Assembly (NCBI RefSeq): GCF_003231275.1
Contig: NZ_QKVL01000020.1
Coordinates: 43,897 to 107,896 of the forward strand
Length of the DNA stretch: 64,000 nucleotides
Source: Pseudomonas huaxiensis
GTDB lineage: Bacteria; Pseudomonadota; Gammaproteobacteria; Pseudomonadales; Pseudomonadaceae
Direction of reading: 5' to 3'
Shown here piece by piece: positions 8,075-17,490 of this stretch (the stretch's first letter is position 1; the number at the start of each line of letters is the position of its first letter). The notes beneath the pieces are model-generated. The model saw only the letters and a program-made list of their open reading frames with translations. It was not told the DNA's origin and did not search any database. The position numbers and the translations under genes were made by a program.

Positions 8075-9975
8075 GCCATGACCTCGGCCAGGTTGCCGTT
8101 GCTCTCCAGCCAGGTCTTGCGGTCGCCCGCGCGCTTCTTCGCCAGCAGCATGTCCATGATTTCGCGGGTGTGCTCGAGGTCGTCCAGGGTCAACTGGACC
8201 AGGCGCCGGGTGTTCGGGTCCATGGTGGTTTCGCGCAGTTGCGGCGGGTTCATTTCGCCCAGACCCTTGAATCGGGTGACCTGCGGCTTGCCGCGCTTCT
8301 TCTCGGCCACCAGGCGGTCGAGGATGCCGTCACGTTCGGCTTCGTCGAGGGCGTAGTAGATTTCCTTGCCCAGGTCGATGCGGTACAGCGGCGGCATCGC
8401 CACATAGACGTGGCCGGCTTCCACCAACGGGCGGAAATGCTGGACGAACAGGGCGCAGAGCAAGGTGGCAATGTGCAGGCCGTCGGAGTCGGCGTCGGCG
8501 AGGATGCAGATCTTGCCGTAGCGCAGTTGGCTCAGGTCGGCGGCACCCGGGTCGACACCGATGGCCACCGCGATGTTGTGCACTTCCTGGCTGGCCAGGA
8601 CTTCACCGCCATCCACTTCCCAGGTGTTGAGGATCTTGCCGCGCAGCGGCAGGATCGCCTGAAACTCCTTGTCCCGGGCCTGCTTGGCCGAACCACCGGC
8701 GGAGTCACCCTCGACCAGGAACAGCTCGGCGCGCATCGGGTCCTGGCCTGCGCAGTCAGCCAGCTTGCCCGGCAACGCCGGACCCTGGGTGACGCGCTTG
8801 CGCTCGACCTTCTTGCTCGCCTTGAGGCGACGACCGGCGTTGTTGATTGCCAGTTCGGCCAGTTGCATGCCCAGCTCGGGATGCTCGTTGAGCCACAGGC
8901 TGAAGGCATCCTTGACCACGCCGGAGACGAACGCCGCCGCCTCGCGGGAGGACAGGCGCTCCTTGGTCTGACCGGAGAACTGCGGCTCCTGCATCTTCAT
9001 CGAGAGCACGAAACTGATCCGCTCCCAGACGTCTTCCGGCGCCAGCTTGACGCCGCGCGGCAGCAGGTTGCGGAACTCGCAGAACTCGCGCATGGCATCG
9101 AGCAAGCCCTGGCGCAGGCCGTTCACATGGGTGCCGCCCTGGGCGGTGGGGATCAGGTTGACGTAGCTTTCCTGAACACTGTCGCCGCCTTCGGGCAGCC
9201 ACAGCAGGGCCCAGTCCACAGCTTCCTTGTTACCGGCCAGACTGCCGCAGAACGGTTCGTCGGGCAGACGCAGGAAGTCGCTGACGGAGTCGACCAGGTA
9301 GGAACGCAGGCCGTCTTCGTAATGCCACTCGACCTTCTCGCCGGTGCCCTTGTCCTCGAAGCTGACCAGCAGCCCCGGGCAAAGCACGGCCTTGGCCTTG
9401 AGCACATGTTTCAGGCGGCTGATGGAGAATTTGGGGGAGTCGAAGTATTTCGGGTCTGGCGAGAAATACACGCTGGTGCCGGTGTTGCGCTTGCCGACCG
9501 TGCCGATGACTTCCAGATCGCTGGCCTTGTAGCCATCGGCGAAGGTCATCTGGTACTCGTTGCCGTCACGTTTGACCCGCACGCGAACCTGGTTGGACAG
9601 GGCGTTGACCACCGAGATACCAACGCCGTGCAGGCCGCCGGAGAACTGGTAGTTCTTGTTGGAGAACTTGCCGCCGGCGTGCAGCTTGGTGAGGATCAGC
9701 TCGACCCCGGACACACCTTCCTCGGGATGGATGTCCACCGGCATGCCGCGGCCGTCATCGCAGACTTCCAGGGAATGGTCGGCATGCAGGATCACCTGCA
9801 CCGAACGGGCATGCCCGGCCAGGGCTTCGTCGACGCTGTTGTCGATGACTTCCTGGGCCAGGTGGTTGGGGCGGCTGGTGTCGGTGTACATGCCCGGACG
9901 CTTGCGTACCGGGTCAAGGCCCGAGAGGACTTCGATGGCGTCTGCGTTATAGGCGCTAGCGCTGGGATTGGCCAT
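8071..9975 (-). CDS. parE: DNA topoisomerase IV subunit B (ParE)
   Basis: ATPase subunit of topoisomerase IV, partner of ParC. At 634 residues it has the expected ParE length. The GHKL ATP-binding motifs are present (VIDNSVDEALAGHA near 43-56, DDGRGMPVDIHPEEG, and GGLHGVG). The TOPRIM motif is EGDSAGGSAKQARD with PLRGKILN, followed by DADSDG. It is followed with a 4-base overlap by the phytase-like gene and preceded by yqiA 36 bases upstream. Confidence 0.97.
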   Translation of the reverse strand: MANPSASAYNADAIEVLSGLDPVRKRPGMYTDTSRPNHLAQEVIDNSVDEALAGHARSVQVILHADHSLEVCDDGRGMPVDIHPEEGVSGVELILTKLHAGGKFSNKNYQFSGGLHGVGISVVNALSNQVRVRVKRDGNEYQMTFADGYKASDLEVIGTVGKRNTGTSVYFSPDPKYFDSPKFSISRLKHVLKAKAVLCPGLLVSFEDKGTGEKVEWHYEDGLRSYLVDSVSDFLRLPDEPFCGSLAGNKEAVDWALLWLPEGGDSVQESYVNLIPTAQGGTHVNGLRQGLLDAMREFCEFRNLLPRGVKLAPEDVWERISFVLSMKMQEPQFSGQTKERLSSREAAAFVSGVVKDAFSLWLNEHPELGMQLAELAINNAGRRLKASKKVERKRVTQGPALPGKLADCAGQDPMRAELFLVEGDSAGGSAKQARDKEFQAILPLRGKILNTWEVDGGEVLASQEVHNIAVAIGVDPGAADLSQLRYGKICILADADSDGLHIATLLCALFVQHFRPLVEAGHVYVAMPPLYRIDLGKEIYYALDEAERDGILDRLVAEKKRGKPQVTRFKGLGEMNPPQLRETTMDPNTRRLVQLTLDDLEHTREIMDMLLAKKRAGDRKTWLESNGNLAEVMA

Positions 9976-10011
9976 GGGTTCTCGTCGTCATTCGTAGATG
10001 AAAATAAGCAA

Positions 10012-10620
10012 TCAAAATACAGAAAAATCGAGGCTTTGATACGCCTGCGGATCAATGCCGGCAAAACTCAGCAGTGCTGGCAGGTGCAAGGCGAAGCCCT
10101 GGAAACTGTGATCGCCGCCGGCTTCGATACGCAGGGCACAGGCCCGGTAGAAGCGTTCGGCGTGGCGGTAATCGAGGGTTTCGTCACCGGTCTGCAACCA
10201 GACCTGGTAACGCGCCGGGTCGACAGGCGGCTCCACTTCCAGCTCGGCCAGGGCCTGCACGTGGTCGTGGGTCAGCTCCCAGGTTTCACCGGTGTAGTGG
10301 TTGGTCTGCGTGCCCAGGTAACCGTCGAACAAACGATGCGGGTTGACCGCCGGGTTGATCAGCAGTGCTTTCAACCCGTGGCGCTCGGCCAGATGGGTGG
10401 CATAGTAGCCGCCGAGGGAACTGCCGACCAGCAAGGGCTGGCCCAGTTCGGCAATGTGAGCTTCGAGTTGCGTAATGGCCTGGCGCGGATGGTGATGCAA
10501 GGCGGGAACACGCAACTGCCCGGCAAGGCCCAGTTGGTCGATGACGGCCTGCAACTGGCTGGCCTTCATGGAACTCGGCGCGCTGTTCAAACCGTGGATG
10601 TAAAGGATCGAGCCCGACAT
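10012..10620 (-). CDS. yqiA: YqiA-type alpha/beta-hydrolase esterase
   Basis: A 202-residue cytoplasmic alpha/beta-hydrolase of the YqiA family. The oxyanion strand ILYIHGLNSAP is near the N-terminus and the nucleophile elbow GSSLGG near residue 70. An acidic residue follows in LQTGDETLDY and the catalytic histidine in GGDHSFQGF. YqiA proteins hydrolyse short-chain esters; the physiological substrate is not known. It lies between cpdA and parE, as in enterobacteria and other pseudomonads, which supports the call. Confidence 0.9.
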   Translation of the reverse strand: MSGSILYIHGLNSAPSSMKASQLQAVIDQLGLAGQLRVPALHHHPRQAITQLEAHIAELGQPLLVGSSLGGYYATHLAERHGLKALLINPAVNPHRLFDGYLGTQTNHYTGETWELTHDHVQALAELEVEPPVDPARYQVWLQTGDETLDYRHAERFYRACALRIEAGGDHSFQGFALHLPALLSFAGIDPQAYQSLDFSVF

Positions 10621-10727
10621 TCCGCCCCCCAGTCTCTGGTGAATCGCCCGGATTGACCGGGCAGAAAAAAGGCGCAGTTTAGCCTGTTAACCGGGAAATG
10701 ATTCAGCTTTAGAGTTTGCCTGATGCG

Positions 10728-11534
10728 TCAGTAACCGTTGCCGTAGTCCACGGTGTAGGCGAAATCCTTCAGTCGGGAGACGCCAGTGTCGATCCGTCCG
10801 TCGTCGTGCAACGCCAGCCAGCGGTAACCGGGGGCGCGCTCGTCGACCTTGAAATCGTCGCTGCCGGGCTCGAACTGGACGCAGGTCGATGGCGACGCCA
10901 GCAGGCGCAGACCGTCCACTTGTTGGTCCCACTCCTGATGGATATGCCCCCAGAGCAGCGCGCGGGCCTGTGGATAAGGTTTCAGCAACTGAAACAGCGC
11001 CTCGGGGTTGCGCAGGCCGATAGGCGCCATCCACGCGCAACCGATGGACACCGGCTGATGATGGAAACAGATCAGGCAATGCCGTCCATTGGCACTCTCA
11101 AGGGCCTGTTGCAGCAGGCTCAACTGGCTGTCGTCAAGGAAGCCCGGCACGGAGCCGGGAATCGCCGAGTTGAGCATCAACACCCGCCAATTGCCGATAT
11201 CGGTCACCGGATCGAGTACGTCGGTCCCGGCCGCGACACGCTCCATCGGTAGCGGTTCGTCATGATTGCCCGCCAGCCAGCGGGCCGGGGCATCGATGAC
11301 GGCCGTCATGCGGCGGAATTGCTCGTAGGACGCTTCGGTTCCATCCTGGGAAAGATCGCCCGTCGCCAGCACCAGATCCACCCGTTCCTGCTCGACCAGA
11401 ACCCGCTCGATCACCCGTTGCAGGCTCTCGTGGGTATTCATGCCCAACAGCGAGCCATCGGCATCGGCAAACAGATGACTGTCGGAAAGCTGCACCAACA
11501 GAATCGGCGCCGCCTCGGGGTTCGTGCTCGGCAA
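10728..11534 (-). CDS. cpdA: 3',5'-cyclic-AMP phosphodiesterase CpdA
   Basis: A metallophosphoesterase of 268 residues that hydrolyses cAMP to AMP and so limits Vfr/CRP signalling. All dinuclear metal-site motifs are visible: QLSDSHLF, ATGDLSQDG, AGNHDE, FHHQPVS and GHIHQ. The start appears to be TTG at 11534, with GAGGA seven bases upstream; no ATG is near. It precedes yqiA and parE on the same strand. The gap upstream to the DUF1249 gene is unusually long and holds a pseudogene remnant. Confidence 0.92.
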   Translation of the reverse strand: MPSTNPEAAPILLVQLSDSHLFADADGSLLGMNTHESLQRVIERVLVEQERVDLVLATGDLSQDGTEASYEQFRRMTAVIDAPARWLAGNHDEPLPMERVAAGTDVLDPVTDIGNWRVLMLNSAIPGSVPGFLDDSQLSLLQQALESANGRHCLICFHHQPVSIGCAWMAPIGLRNPEALFQLLKPYPQARALLWGHIHQEWDQQVDGLRLLASPSTCVQFEPGSDDFKVDERAPGYRWLALHDDGRIDTGVSRLKDFAYTVDYGNGY

Positions 11535-11610
11535 GACGTAGTCCTCGGAAGAAAGGCCAGATTATGCGGCCAGCCAATTGGCCGGGCCAAGCCCCGGAAT
11601 GCGGGGCCGG

Positions 11611-11894
11611 TCACACATGTTCTGTTGATCTCAACATTTCATGGGGCTGCAAGCCGGCAGTGTTCGCTTCACCGACCAGCGGTTTGCTGTGAATCTCGTG
11701 CCGGGCGGTGTCCAGCACCCCGTCCTTCACATAGCGCAGGCCATCCGTTTCCACGCACACCTCGCCCTCAAGCAATGCCAGCACTACGCCTTTCCAGCTG
11801 GTATAGCGGAAAGCAGCACCCGATGCCCCCGCCCGGCCAACTCCAGCGCAACGTGACAACCACTCCAGCCCGCTCCAATCACTGCGATTTGCAT
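11611..11894 (-). pseudogene. Remnant of an FAD-dependent oxidoreductase gene
   Basis: From an ATG at 11894 the reading frame gives MQIAVIGAGWSGCHVALEL, a textbook Rossmann dinucleotide-binding start (GxGxxG), but it stops at 11784-11786 after 36 codons. An overlapping frame (to 11611) then reads a plausible protein tail with VVLALLEGEVCVETDGL and LDTARHEIHSKPLVGE. The two parts look like the two ends of a longer oxidoreductase joined by an internal deletion plus a frame shift. The 467-base stretch 11535-12001 holds nothing else that I recognise. It interrupts an otherwise compact nudF-DUF1249-cpdA block. Confidence 0.55.
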
Positions 11895-12001
11895 GCCTCT
11901 CTCCTGCGTTCGATCACAAAGGCGTGATGAAACGCAGGCGAGGCATACGTCAGGATTAAGAGTTTGGCGCTAAACGGCTGTATAGAGATTTCGTACGCAA
12001 T

Positions 12002-12454
12002 TCAGCGAACGATCGCCAGCTCATGGCCACACGCGAGGCAGTGAGTCAGCCATTCGCCCAGAAACAGGTTGAGCTGGGCCTTCTCGTCCGGCTGGTGCAT
12101 CGATTCGTTGGGATAGGGGTAAACGCTGCGAAAACGCCGGGCGTGTTCGGCGCTGATGACTTCGGCCATGCGCGCGTCGTGGTAGACCTGCACTTCCAGT
12201 TGCGGCACCGGCAGCCACGGCAGGCTGTGTTCCTGGCGAACCCTCAAGGTGGTGGTGTAAGGGCAGGCCAGCACCACTTCCAGGGTCAGCACGCCAAGCA
12301 TCTGGTCGCCCTGGGTCATGCCGATGCGACGGGAACTGGTGGCGTTGCGCATGTCTGGCAGCAGGCGCATCAGGCGGGCGTAATTGGCCTCGCAGGCAGC
12401 CTGCAAGCCAACCAGATCGACCCGATAACGCTCACGTGCAAGGTTCACGACCAC
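12002..12454 (-). CDS. DUF1249 (YqiB-like) protein
   Basis: A 150-residue cytoplasmic protein of the DUF1249/YqiB family, found between nudF and cpdA in gammaproteobacteria. It opens with a short helical segment (ANYARLMRLLPDMR) and ends with conserved aromatic/histidine motifs (YPYPNESMHQPDEKAQ, LNLFLGEWLTHCLACGH). The likely start is GTG at 12454, ten bases inside the end of nudF, so the two are translationally coupled; an in-frame GTG at 12448 is an alternative. The function is unknown. Confidence 0.85.
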   Translation of the reverse strand: MVVNLARERYRVDLVGLQAACEANYARLMRLLPDMRNATSSRRIGMTQGDQMLGVLTLEVVLACPYTTTLRVRQEHSLPWLPVPQLEVQVYHDARMAEVISAEHARRFRSVYPYPNESMHQPDEKAQLNLFLGEWLTHCLACGHELAIVR

Positions 12455-13062
12455 AGCCCCCTGACTTCATCACGGTTCAAGGCCAGCCACTGCAAGGCGA
12501 TAATCGTCGCCGCATTGGCAATCTGCCCATCGCGCACGGCCTGCAAGGCATCCTCGAATGCCCAGACCCGCACGCGAATATCTTCGCCTTCTTCTTCCAG
12601 GCCATGCAGCCCGCCAGCCCCCTCGCTGCTGCAACGCCCCAGATACAAGTGAACAAACTCGTCGCTGCCGCCAGGTGACGGGAAGTAGCGGGTCATCGGC
12701 CACAACGCGCTGAACTCGAGCCCAGCTTCCTCCTGCGCTTCGCGGTGCGCAACTTCTTCCGGCTGCTCGTCCTTGTCGATCAGACCGGCGACCAGTTCAA
12801 CCAGCCAGGGGTTTTCAACCTTGCCCAGCGCGCCGACCCGAAACTGCTCGATCAGCACCACTTCGTCGCGTTGCGGGTCGTAGGGCAGGACGCAAACGGC
12901 GTCGTGACGGACGAACAGCTCGCGGCTGATCTCGCGTCCCATGCCGCCGGCGAACAGTTCATGCCGCAGGTGCACCCGATCCAACCGGTAGAAGCCCTTG
13001 AAACAGTTCTCGCGCCGGACGATCTCAACGGCGGTCGGAGCGGTATTCGTTTTGTCTGTCAT
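12445..13062 (-). CDS. nudF: ADP-ribose pyrophosphatase (Nudix hydrolase NudF)
   Basis: Hydrolyses ADP-ribose to AMP and ribose-5-phosphate. The 205-residue product has a complete Nudix box in the form G-x5-E-x7-REAQEEAG, starting at the glycine of GLIDKDEQPEE. An N-terminal strand region typical of the NudF dimer precedes it. The ATG at 13062 is chosen because GGGGA lies six bases upstream; an in-frame TTG at 13074 is less likely. It heads the minus-strand set leading to cpdA and parE. Confidence 0.92.
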   Translation of the reverse strand: MTDKTNTAPTAVEIVRRENCFKGFYRLDRVHLRHELFAGGMGREISRELFVRHDAVCVLPYDPQRDEVVLIEQFRVGALGKVENPWLVELVAGLIDKDEQPEEVAHREAQEEAGLEFSALWPMTRYFPSPGGSDEFVHLYLGRCSSEGAGGLHGLEEEGEDIRVRVWAFEDALQAVRDGQIANAATIIALQWLALNRDEVRGLWS

Positions 13063-13248
13063 GAAAATCCCCAATACCTCACGTGCTACTTCGCGCCATC
13101 CTACCCCGCGTACCCTCGGCTTTCACCCTCTTTAAAGTCAACCCGGAGGCTGCGAGGATAGGCACCGCCGGTCTATTCAAGCTTAGTGGCGAACCGAAGG
13201 CAGTGCCTACGGTCCAAGCCCGATCACCGTTGTTCTACAAGGATCATC

Positions 13249-13995
13249 ATGACACTTGTCAAACTGACCACCGTGGCTGTCCTGGCCCTTACCCTGGGGG
13301 CGTGCCAGAGCTTTTTCCAGCCCAACATGCGCAAGCCGCTGGAGGTCAAGCGCGACGCCTGGGAGCACATCAAGCCCGGTTGCAGCGCCAGCGATTGCCC
13401 ACTGGTGAACATCGACACCCTGCATTTCCCGGGTCAGCCGCAGCTCGATCCGATCATCGAACGCGGCCTGCTGCAACTGACCCGCGACGGCGACGGTGCC
13501 CCCGTGGCGAGTTCGCTCAAAGCCTATGAAGATGCTTTCTTGCGCTCGGCCGAAAGCCGCCACAGCACTTACCTGCAAGCCAAGGTACGTGAGCAGCATG
13601 ACGGACTGGTGATCATCGAACTGTCCAGTTATCTGGACACTGGCGGCGCCCACGGCGCGCCGGGCCGCGCGTTCATCAACTGGTCGCGCCAGCAGGAAAA
13701 GGTCCTGACCCTGCAGGACATGCTGGTGCCGGGTCAGGAAGCGACATTCTGGAAGACGGCCGAGGAGGCGCACCGCGGCTGGCTGATCAGCAGCAAACTC
13801 GATCAGGACGCCGAGTTCGTGAAGACCTGGCCGTTCCGCCAGACGCCGCACATCGCCCTCACTTACGGTGCCGTGGTGCTCAAGTACGACGTGTACGCCA
13901 TCGCCCCTTACGTGATGGGCCACGTCGAACTGAAGATCCCCTACCCGCGCCTGAACGGGGTGATCAAGCCAGAGCTGTTTCCCGGCCGCGGTTGA
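13249..13995 (+). CDS. RsiV/DUF3298-like lipoprotein
   Basis: A 248-residue exported lipoprotein. The signal peptide ends in the lipobox LGAC, giving acylated Cys18. The mature protein has the DUF3298/DUF4163 arrangement of the RsiV family: a strand-rich domain with LDTGGAHGAPGRAFINWS and a C-terminal region ending in a PYVMGHVELKIPY segment. The ATG at 13249 is chosen because AAGGA precedes it and it starts the signal peptide directly. The stop codon lies 32 bases inside the end of the convergent cytX gene, so the two mRNAs overlap at their 3' ends. No linked sigma factor is seen, so a RsiV-like regulatory role is not supported. Confidence 0.75.
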   Translation: MTLVKLTTVAVLALTLGACQSFFQPNMRKPLEVKRDAWEHIKPGCSASDCPLVNIDTLHFPGQPQLDPIIERGLLQLTRDGDGAPVASSLKAYEDAFLRSAESRHSTYLQAKVREQHDGLVIIELSSYLDTGGAHGAPGRAFINWSRQQEKVLTLQDMLVPGQEATFWKTAEEAHRGWLISSKLDQDAEFVKTWPFRQTPHIALTYGAVVLKYDVYAIAPYVMGHVELKIPYPRLNGVIKPELFPGRG

Positions 13996-15247
13996 AGCCC
14001 AGCACGCCGTAAAGCAGCCCTGCCAGCAGTAGCGCCGGCAGGGTTGCACCGACGTCCGGTGCGTAGTTGGCCAGCGCATGGTAGGTCACAACCCCGCCAG
14101 CCCACGCCACCAGTGCGCCGCCGTGCAGCGACTTGACGTGCATCGGCAGGCGCCGGCGACGCAGGACGAAGTGGTCCATCAGCACCACACCGAACAGCGG
14201 TGCGAACACCGAGCCAATCAACAGCAGGAAGTTCTGGTATTGCGCCAACGGCGCGAAGCAGGCGATCAAGGTGCACAACACGCCGATGGCCAGGGCCAGG
14301 TGCTCCACTTTCAAACGCAACAGCAGGCCGCTGGATACCGCCGCCGAGTGAATGTCGGCGAAGGCATTTTCCGATTCATCCAACAGAATCAGCAGCAGCG
14401 GAATACCCAGCCCGGCCCCCGCGAGGGCCAGCAGCAGGGCATTGACCTCGCCGCTCGGGGCGAAGGCCAGGGTGTAGGCAACGCCCAGGCTCATCAGCCA
14501 GAAGTTGCCGATGAAAAAGCCCAGCGCGGTGCCACCAAAGACCCGGGTGGCACGCATGCCGAAGCGCGAATAGTCGGCAATCAGCGGGAGCCACGACAGC
14601 GGCATGGCAATGGCGATATCAAAGCCCACCGCCAGCGACATCGAACCGTCACCGGCACGCGCCCAGAGGTCCGCCAGATCGGCCTTGGCAAACAGGTTCC
14701 AGGTCAGCCAGATGCAGGCCCCCAGCAGCAGCCAGATGCCCCACTTGCGCAGCACCCGGCGCACGAAGGTCAGCGGACCGCTCACCGCCAGCAAAGTGGC
14801 CAGGCCGCCGAAGAACAAGGTCCAGAGCAACGGACTGTTCCACAGGCTGCTCTCGCCGAACGACTGAGCGCCGAGCAGGCTGGCGGCGTCGCGCATGACG
14901 ATGATTTCGAACGAGCCCCAGCCGATCAGTTGCAGCAGGTTCAGCACCGCTGGCAGTGCCGCGCCATGCCGGCCCAGGCTCAGGCGCAGGGCCGCCATGG
15001 CCGACAGGCCGGTGTCGCTGCCGATCACCCCGACGGCGGCCAGCAGCAACACCCCGACCAGCGTTCCCAGACCGATTGCCAGGATCGACCCGGCCAGCCC
15101 CAGGCCCGGCGCCAGCAAGGCACCGGTCTGCAGCACCATCAGGCCGATGCCGAGGGAGAACCACAGGGAGAACAGGTCTCGAGCGCCGAACGTGCGCTGG
15201 TGGGTGGGGACGGGGGAGTCGGGGGAATAGTGGCTGGGTGTGGGCAC
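13964..15247 (-). CDS. cytX: Putative hydroxymethylpyrimidine/thiamine-precursor permease CytX
   Basis: A hydrophobic NCS1 (cytosine/purine permease) family protein with about 12 membrane segments, about 427 residues from the GTG proposed at 15247. The family start is seen in FGARDLFSLWFSLGIGL. CytX proteins are predicted to import hydroxymethylpyrimidine, the compound made by ThiC. The gene lies directly downstream of TPP-riboswitch-controlled thiC on the same strand, and this gives the name. The start is uncertain: the frame stays open upstream through a REP pair, which cannot be coding, and no strong ribosome site is visible. Confidence 0.75.
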   Translation of the reverse strand: MPTPSHYSPDSPVPTHQRTFGARDLFSLWFSLGIGLMVLQTGALLAPGLGLAGSILAIGLGTLVGVLLLAAVGVIGSDTGLSAMAALRLSLGRHGAALPAVLNLLQLIGWGSFEIIVMRDAASLLGAQSFGESSLWNSPLLWTLFFGGLATLLAVSGPLTFVRRVLRKWGIWLLLGACIWLTWNLFAKADLADLWARAGDGSMSLAVGFDIAIAMPLSWLPLIADYSRFGMRATRVFGGTALGFFIGNFWLMSLGVAYTLAFAPSGEVNALLLALAGAGLGIPLLLILLDESENAFADIHSAAVSSGLLLRLKVEHLALAIGVLCTLIACFAPLAQYQNFLLLIGSVFAPLFGVVLMDHFVLRRRRLPMHVKSLHGGALVAWAGGVVTYHALANYAPDVGATLPALLLAGLLYGVLGFNRGRETALA

Positions 15248-15304
15248 GACAGTGGTCTCGGCAGGATTTTTGTTGAGTTCGGAAACCTGGGGCCGCTTAG
15301 CGGC

Positions 15305-15379
15305 CCTTCGCGAGCAAGCTCGCTCCCACAGGGGCTCCGCAGTGATCCTTCCTTGTGGGAGCGAGCTTGCTCGCGAAGG
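15305..15379. repeat. REP pair between thiC and cytX
   Basis: Two oppositely oriented copies of the Pseudomonas REP core GCGAGCAAGCTCGCTCCCAC form a perfect 26-base inverted repeat (15305-15330 and 15354-15379) around a 23-base spacer. Shorter flanking complementarity (GGCCGCTTAGCGGCC side) extends it. It may damp read-through from thiC into cytX or stabilise the thiC mRNA. Confidence 0.85.
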
Positions 15380-15440
15380 ACCGCAAAGCGGTCCCAAAAC
15401 AACCGACGCGATGCACCAGAAGCACACCGCGCCGGATACC

Positions 15441-17330
15441 TCAGACTTTCTTGTACAACTGACTGCCTTCCTGGCGGAACCGCTCGGCCTGCTCGCGCAT
15501 GCCGTCCTCGACCGCCACATCCACCGCTTCGATGCGCTGGTTGGCGGCGTATTCACGCACTTCCTGGGTGATCTTCATCGAGCAGAACTTCGGCCCGCAC
15601 ATGGAGCAGAAATGCGCCACCTTGGCCGAGTCCTTCGGCAGGGTTTCGTCGTGGAACGAACGCGCAGTGTCCGGGTCCAGGCCGAGGTTGAACTGGTCTT
15701 CCCAGCGGAACTCGAAGCGCGCCTTGCTCAGGGCGTTGTCGCGGATCTGCGCGCCCGGATGACCTTTCGCAAGATCCGCGGCGTGGGCGGCGATCTTGTA
15801 GGTGATGATCCCGGTCTTCACGTCATCCTTGTTCGGCAGGCCCAGGTGTTCCTTGGGCGTGACGTAGCAAAGCATGGCGCAACCGAACCAGCCGATCATC
15901 GCGGCACCGATGCCGGAGGTAATGTGGTCGTAGCCCGGCGCGATGTCGGTGGTCAGCGGGCCGAGGGTGTAGAACGGCGCCTCGTCGCAGCATTCGAGCT
16001 GCTTGTCCATGTTCTCTTTGATCAACTGCATCGGCACGTGGCCAGGGCCTTCGATCATGCACTGGACGTCGTGTTTCCAGGCGATCTTGGTCAGTTCGCC
16101 GAGGGTTTCCAGCTCGCCGAACTGCGCTTCGTCGTTGGCGTCGGCAATGGAGCCCGGACGCAGGCCGTCGCCCAGCGAGAAGCTGACGTCGTAGGCCTTC
16201 ATGATTTCGCAGATTTCGTCGAAGTGGGTGTAGAGGAAGTTCTCTTTGTGGTGCGCCAGGCACCACTTGGCCATGATCGAGCCGCCCCGGCTGACGATCC
16301 CGGTAACCCGCTTGGCGGTCAGCGGCACATAGCGCAGCAGCACGCCGGCATGGATAGTGAAATAGTCGACGCCCTGCTCGGCCTGTTCGATCAGGGTGTC
16401 GCGGAACAGCTCCCAGGTCAGGTCTTCGGCCACGCCGTTGACCTTTTCCAGTGCCTGGTAGATCGGCACGGTACCGATCGGCACCGGCGAGTTGCGGATG
16501 ATCCACTCGCGGGTTTCGTGGATGTGCTTGCCGGTGGACAGGTCCATCACGGTGTCCGAACCCCAGCGGATGCCCCAGGTCAGCTTGGCCACTTCTTCTT
16601 CAATGGACGAACCGAGGGCGCTGTTGCCGATGTTGCCGTTGATCTTCACCAGGAAGTTGCGGCCGATGATCATCGGCTCCAGCTCCACGTGGTTGATGTT
16701 GGCCGGGATGATCGCGCGACCACGGGCGATTTCTTCGCGGACGAACTCGGCGGTGATTTCTTTCGGAATGCTGGCGCCGAAGCTGTGACCGGCGTGCTGC
16801 TGCTTGAGCAGACCGGCGGCGCGGGCTTCCTGGAGCTTCATGTTTTCGCGCAGGGCGACGTATTCCATCTCTGCGGTGATGATGCCTTTGCGCGCGTAGT
16901 GCATCTGGCTGACGTTGGCCCCGGCCTTGGCACGGCGCGGGTTGCGTACGTGGGCGAAGCGCAGCTTGGTCAGCTCGACGTCATTCAGGCGCTGCTGGCC
17001 GAAGTTGGAAGACAGGCCGTCAAGGCGCTCGGTGTCGGCGCGGTCGTCGATCCAGGCCGAGCGCACGTCGCCCAGGCCTTTACGCACATCGATGATCACG
17101 CTCGGGTCGGTGTACGGGCCGGAGGTGTCATAAACCAGCACCGGGGCGTTGGCTTCGCCGCCGAAATCGGTGGGGGTGTCGTCCAGGCTGATTTCGCGCA
17201 TCGGCACGCGGATGTCCGGGCGCGAGCCCTCGACATAGATTTTGCGCGAGCGGGTAAAAGGTTGTACGGACTGCTGATCGACCTGCGCGGACTCGCTCAG
17301 GTTGGCGGGATATTTTTCTTGTTTGGTCAT
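15441..17330 (-). CDS. thiC: Phosphomethylpyrimidine synthase ThiC
   Basis: Radical-SAM enzyme that rearranges aminoimidazole ribotide into hydroxymethylpyrimidine phosphate, the pyrimidine half of thiamine. The 629-residue length is usual. The C-terminal cluster-binding motif CSMCGPKFCSM holds the three cysteines for the 4Fe-4S cluster. An N-terminal ThiC-associated domain (about 1-130) is present. The ATG at 17330 has GGAGAG six bases upstream. It is preceded by a TPP riboswitch and followed by cytX. Confidence 0.97.
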   Translation of the reverse strand: MTKQEKYPANLSESAQVDQQSVQPFTRSRKIYVEGSRPDIRVPMREISLDDTPTDFGGEANAPVLVYDTSGPYTDPSVIIDVRKGLGDVRSAWIDDRADTERLDGLSSNFGQQRLNDVELTKLRFAHVRNPRRAKAGANVSQMHYARKGIITAEMEYVALRENMKLQEARAAGLLKQQHAGHSFGASIPKEITAEFVREEIARGRAIIPANINHVELEPMIIGRNFLVKINGNIGNSALGSSIEEEVAKLTWGIRWGSDTVMDLSTGKHIHETREWIIRNSPVPIGTVPIYQALEKVNGVAEDLTWELFRDTLIEQAEQGVDYFTIHAGVLLRYVPLTAKRVTGIVSRGGSIMAKWCLAHHKENFLYTHFDEICEIMKAYDVSFSLGDGLRPGSIADANDEAQFGELETLGELTKIAWKHDVQCMIEGPGHVPMQLIKENMDKQLECCDEAPFYTLGPLTTDIAPGYDHITSGIGAAMIGWFGCAMLCYVTPKEHLGLPNKDDVKTGIITYKIAAHAADLAKGHPGAQIRDNALSKARFEFRWEDQFNLGLDPDTARSFHDETLPKDSAKVAHFCSMCGPKFCSMKITQEVREYAANQRIEAVDVAVEDGMREQAERFRQEGSQLYKKV

Positions 17331-17490
17331 CACAGGCTCTCCAGACGGGTTGGATGTCGGAGTGAACCTGATGAAGGCACGGACGCACCGGAGGCGGTGC
17401 TGTGCTGAATACGGGGGTGTCTGTTGCCACGGAGGCTGACTCGACATTTCCCGGACCCGGCACAAGAGGGCTCGCGGGAAAGCGAGCAAT

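Noticed and set aside
7867..10656. A 929-codon open frame on the plus strand opposite parE and yqiA
   Set aside because: It is antisense to well-identified genes; G+C-rich codon bias leaves such frames open. No family motif or ribosome site.
15240..17408. A 722-codon open frame opposite thiC
   Set aside because: Antisense to thiC and running through the REP pair; no motifs.
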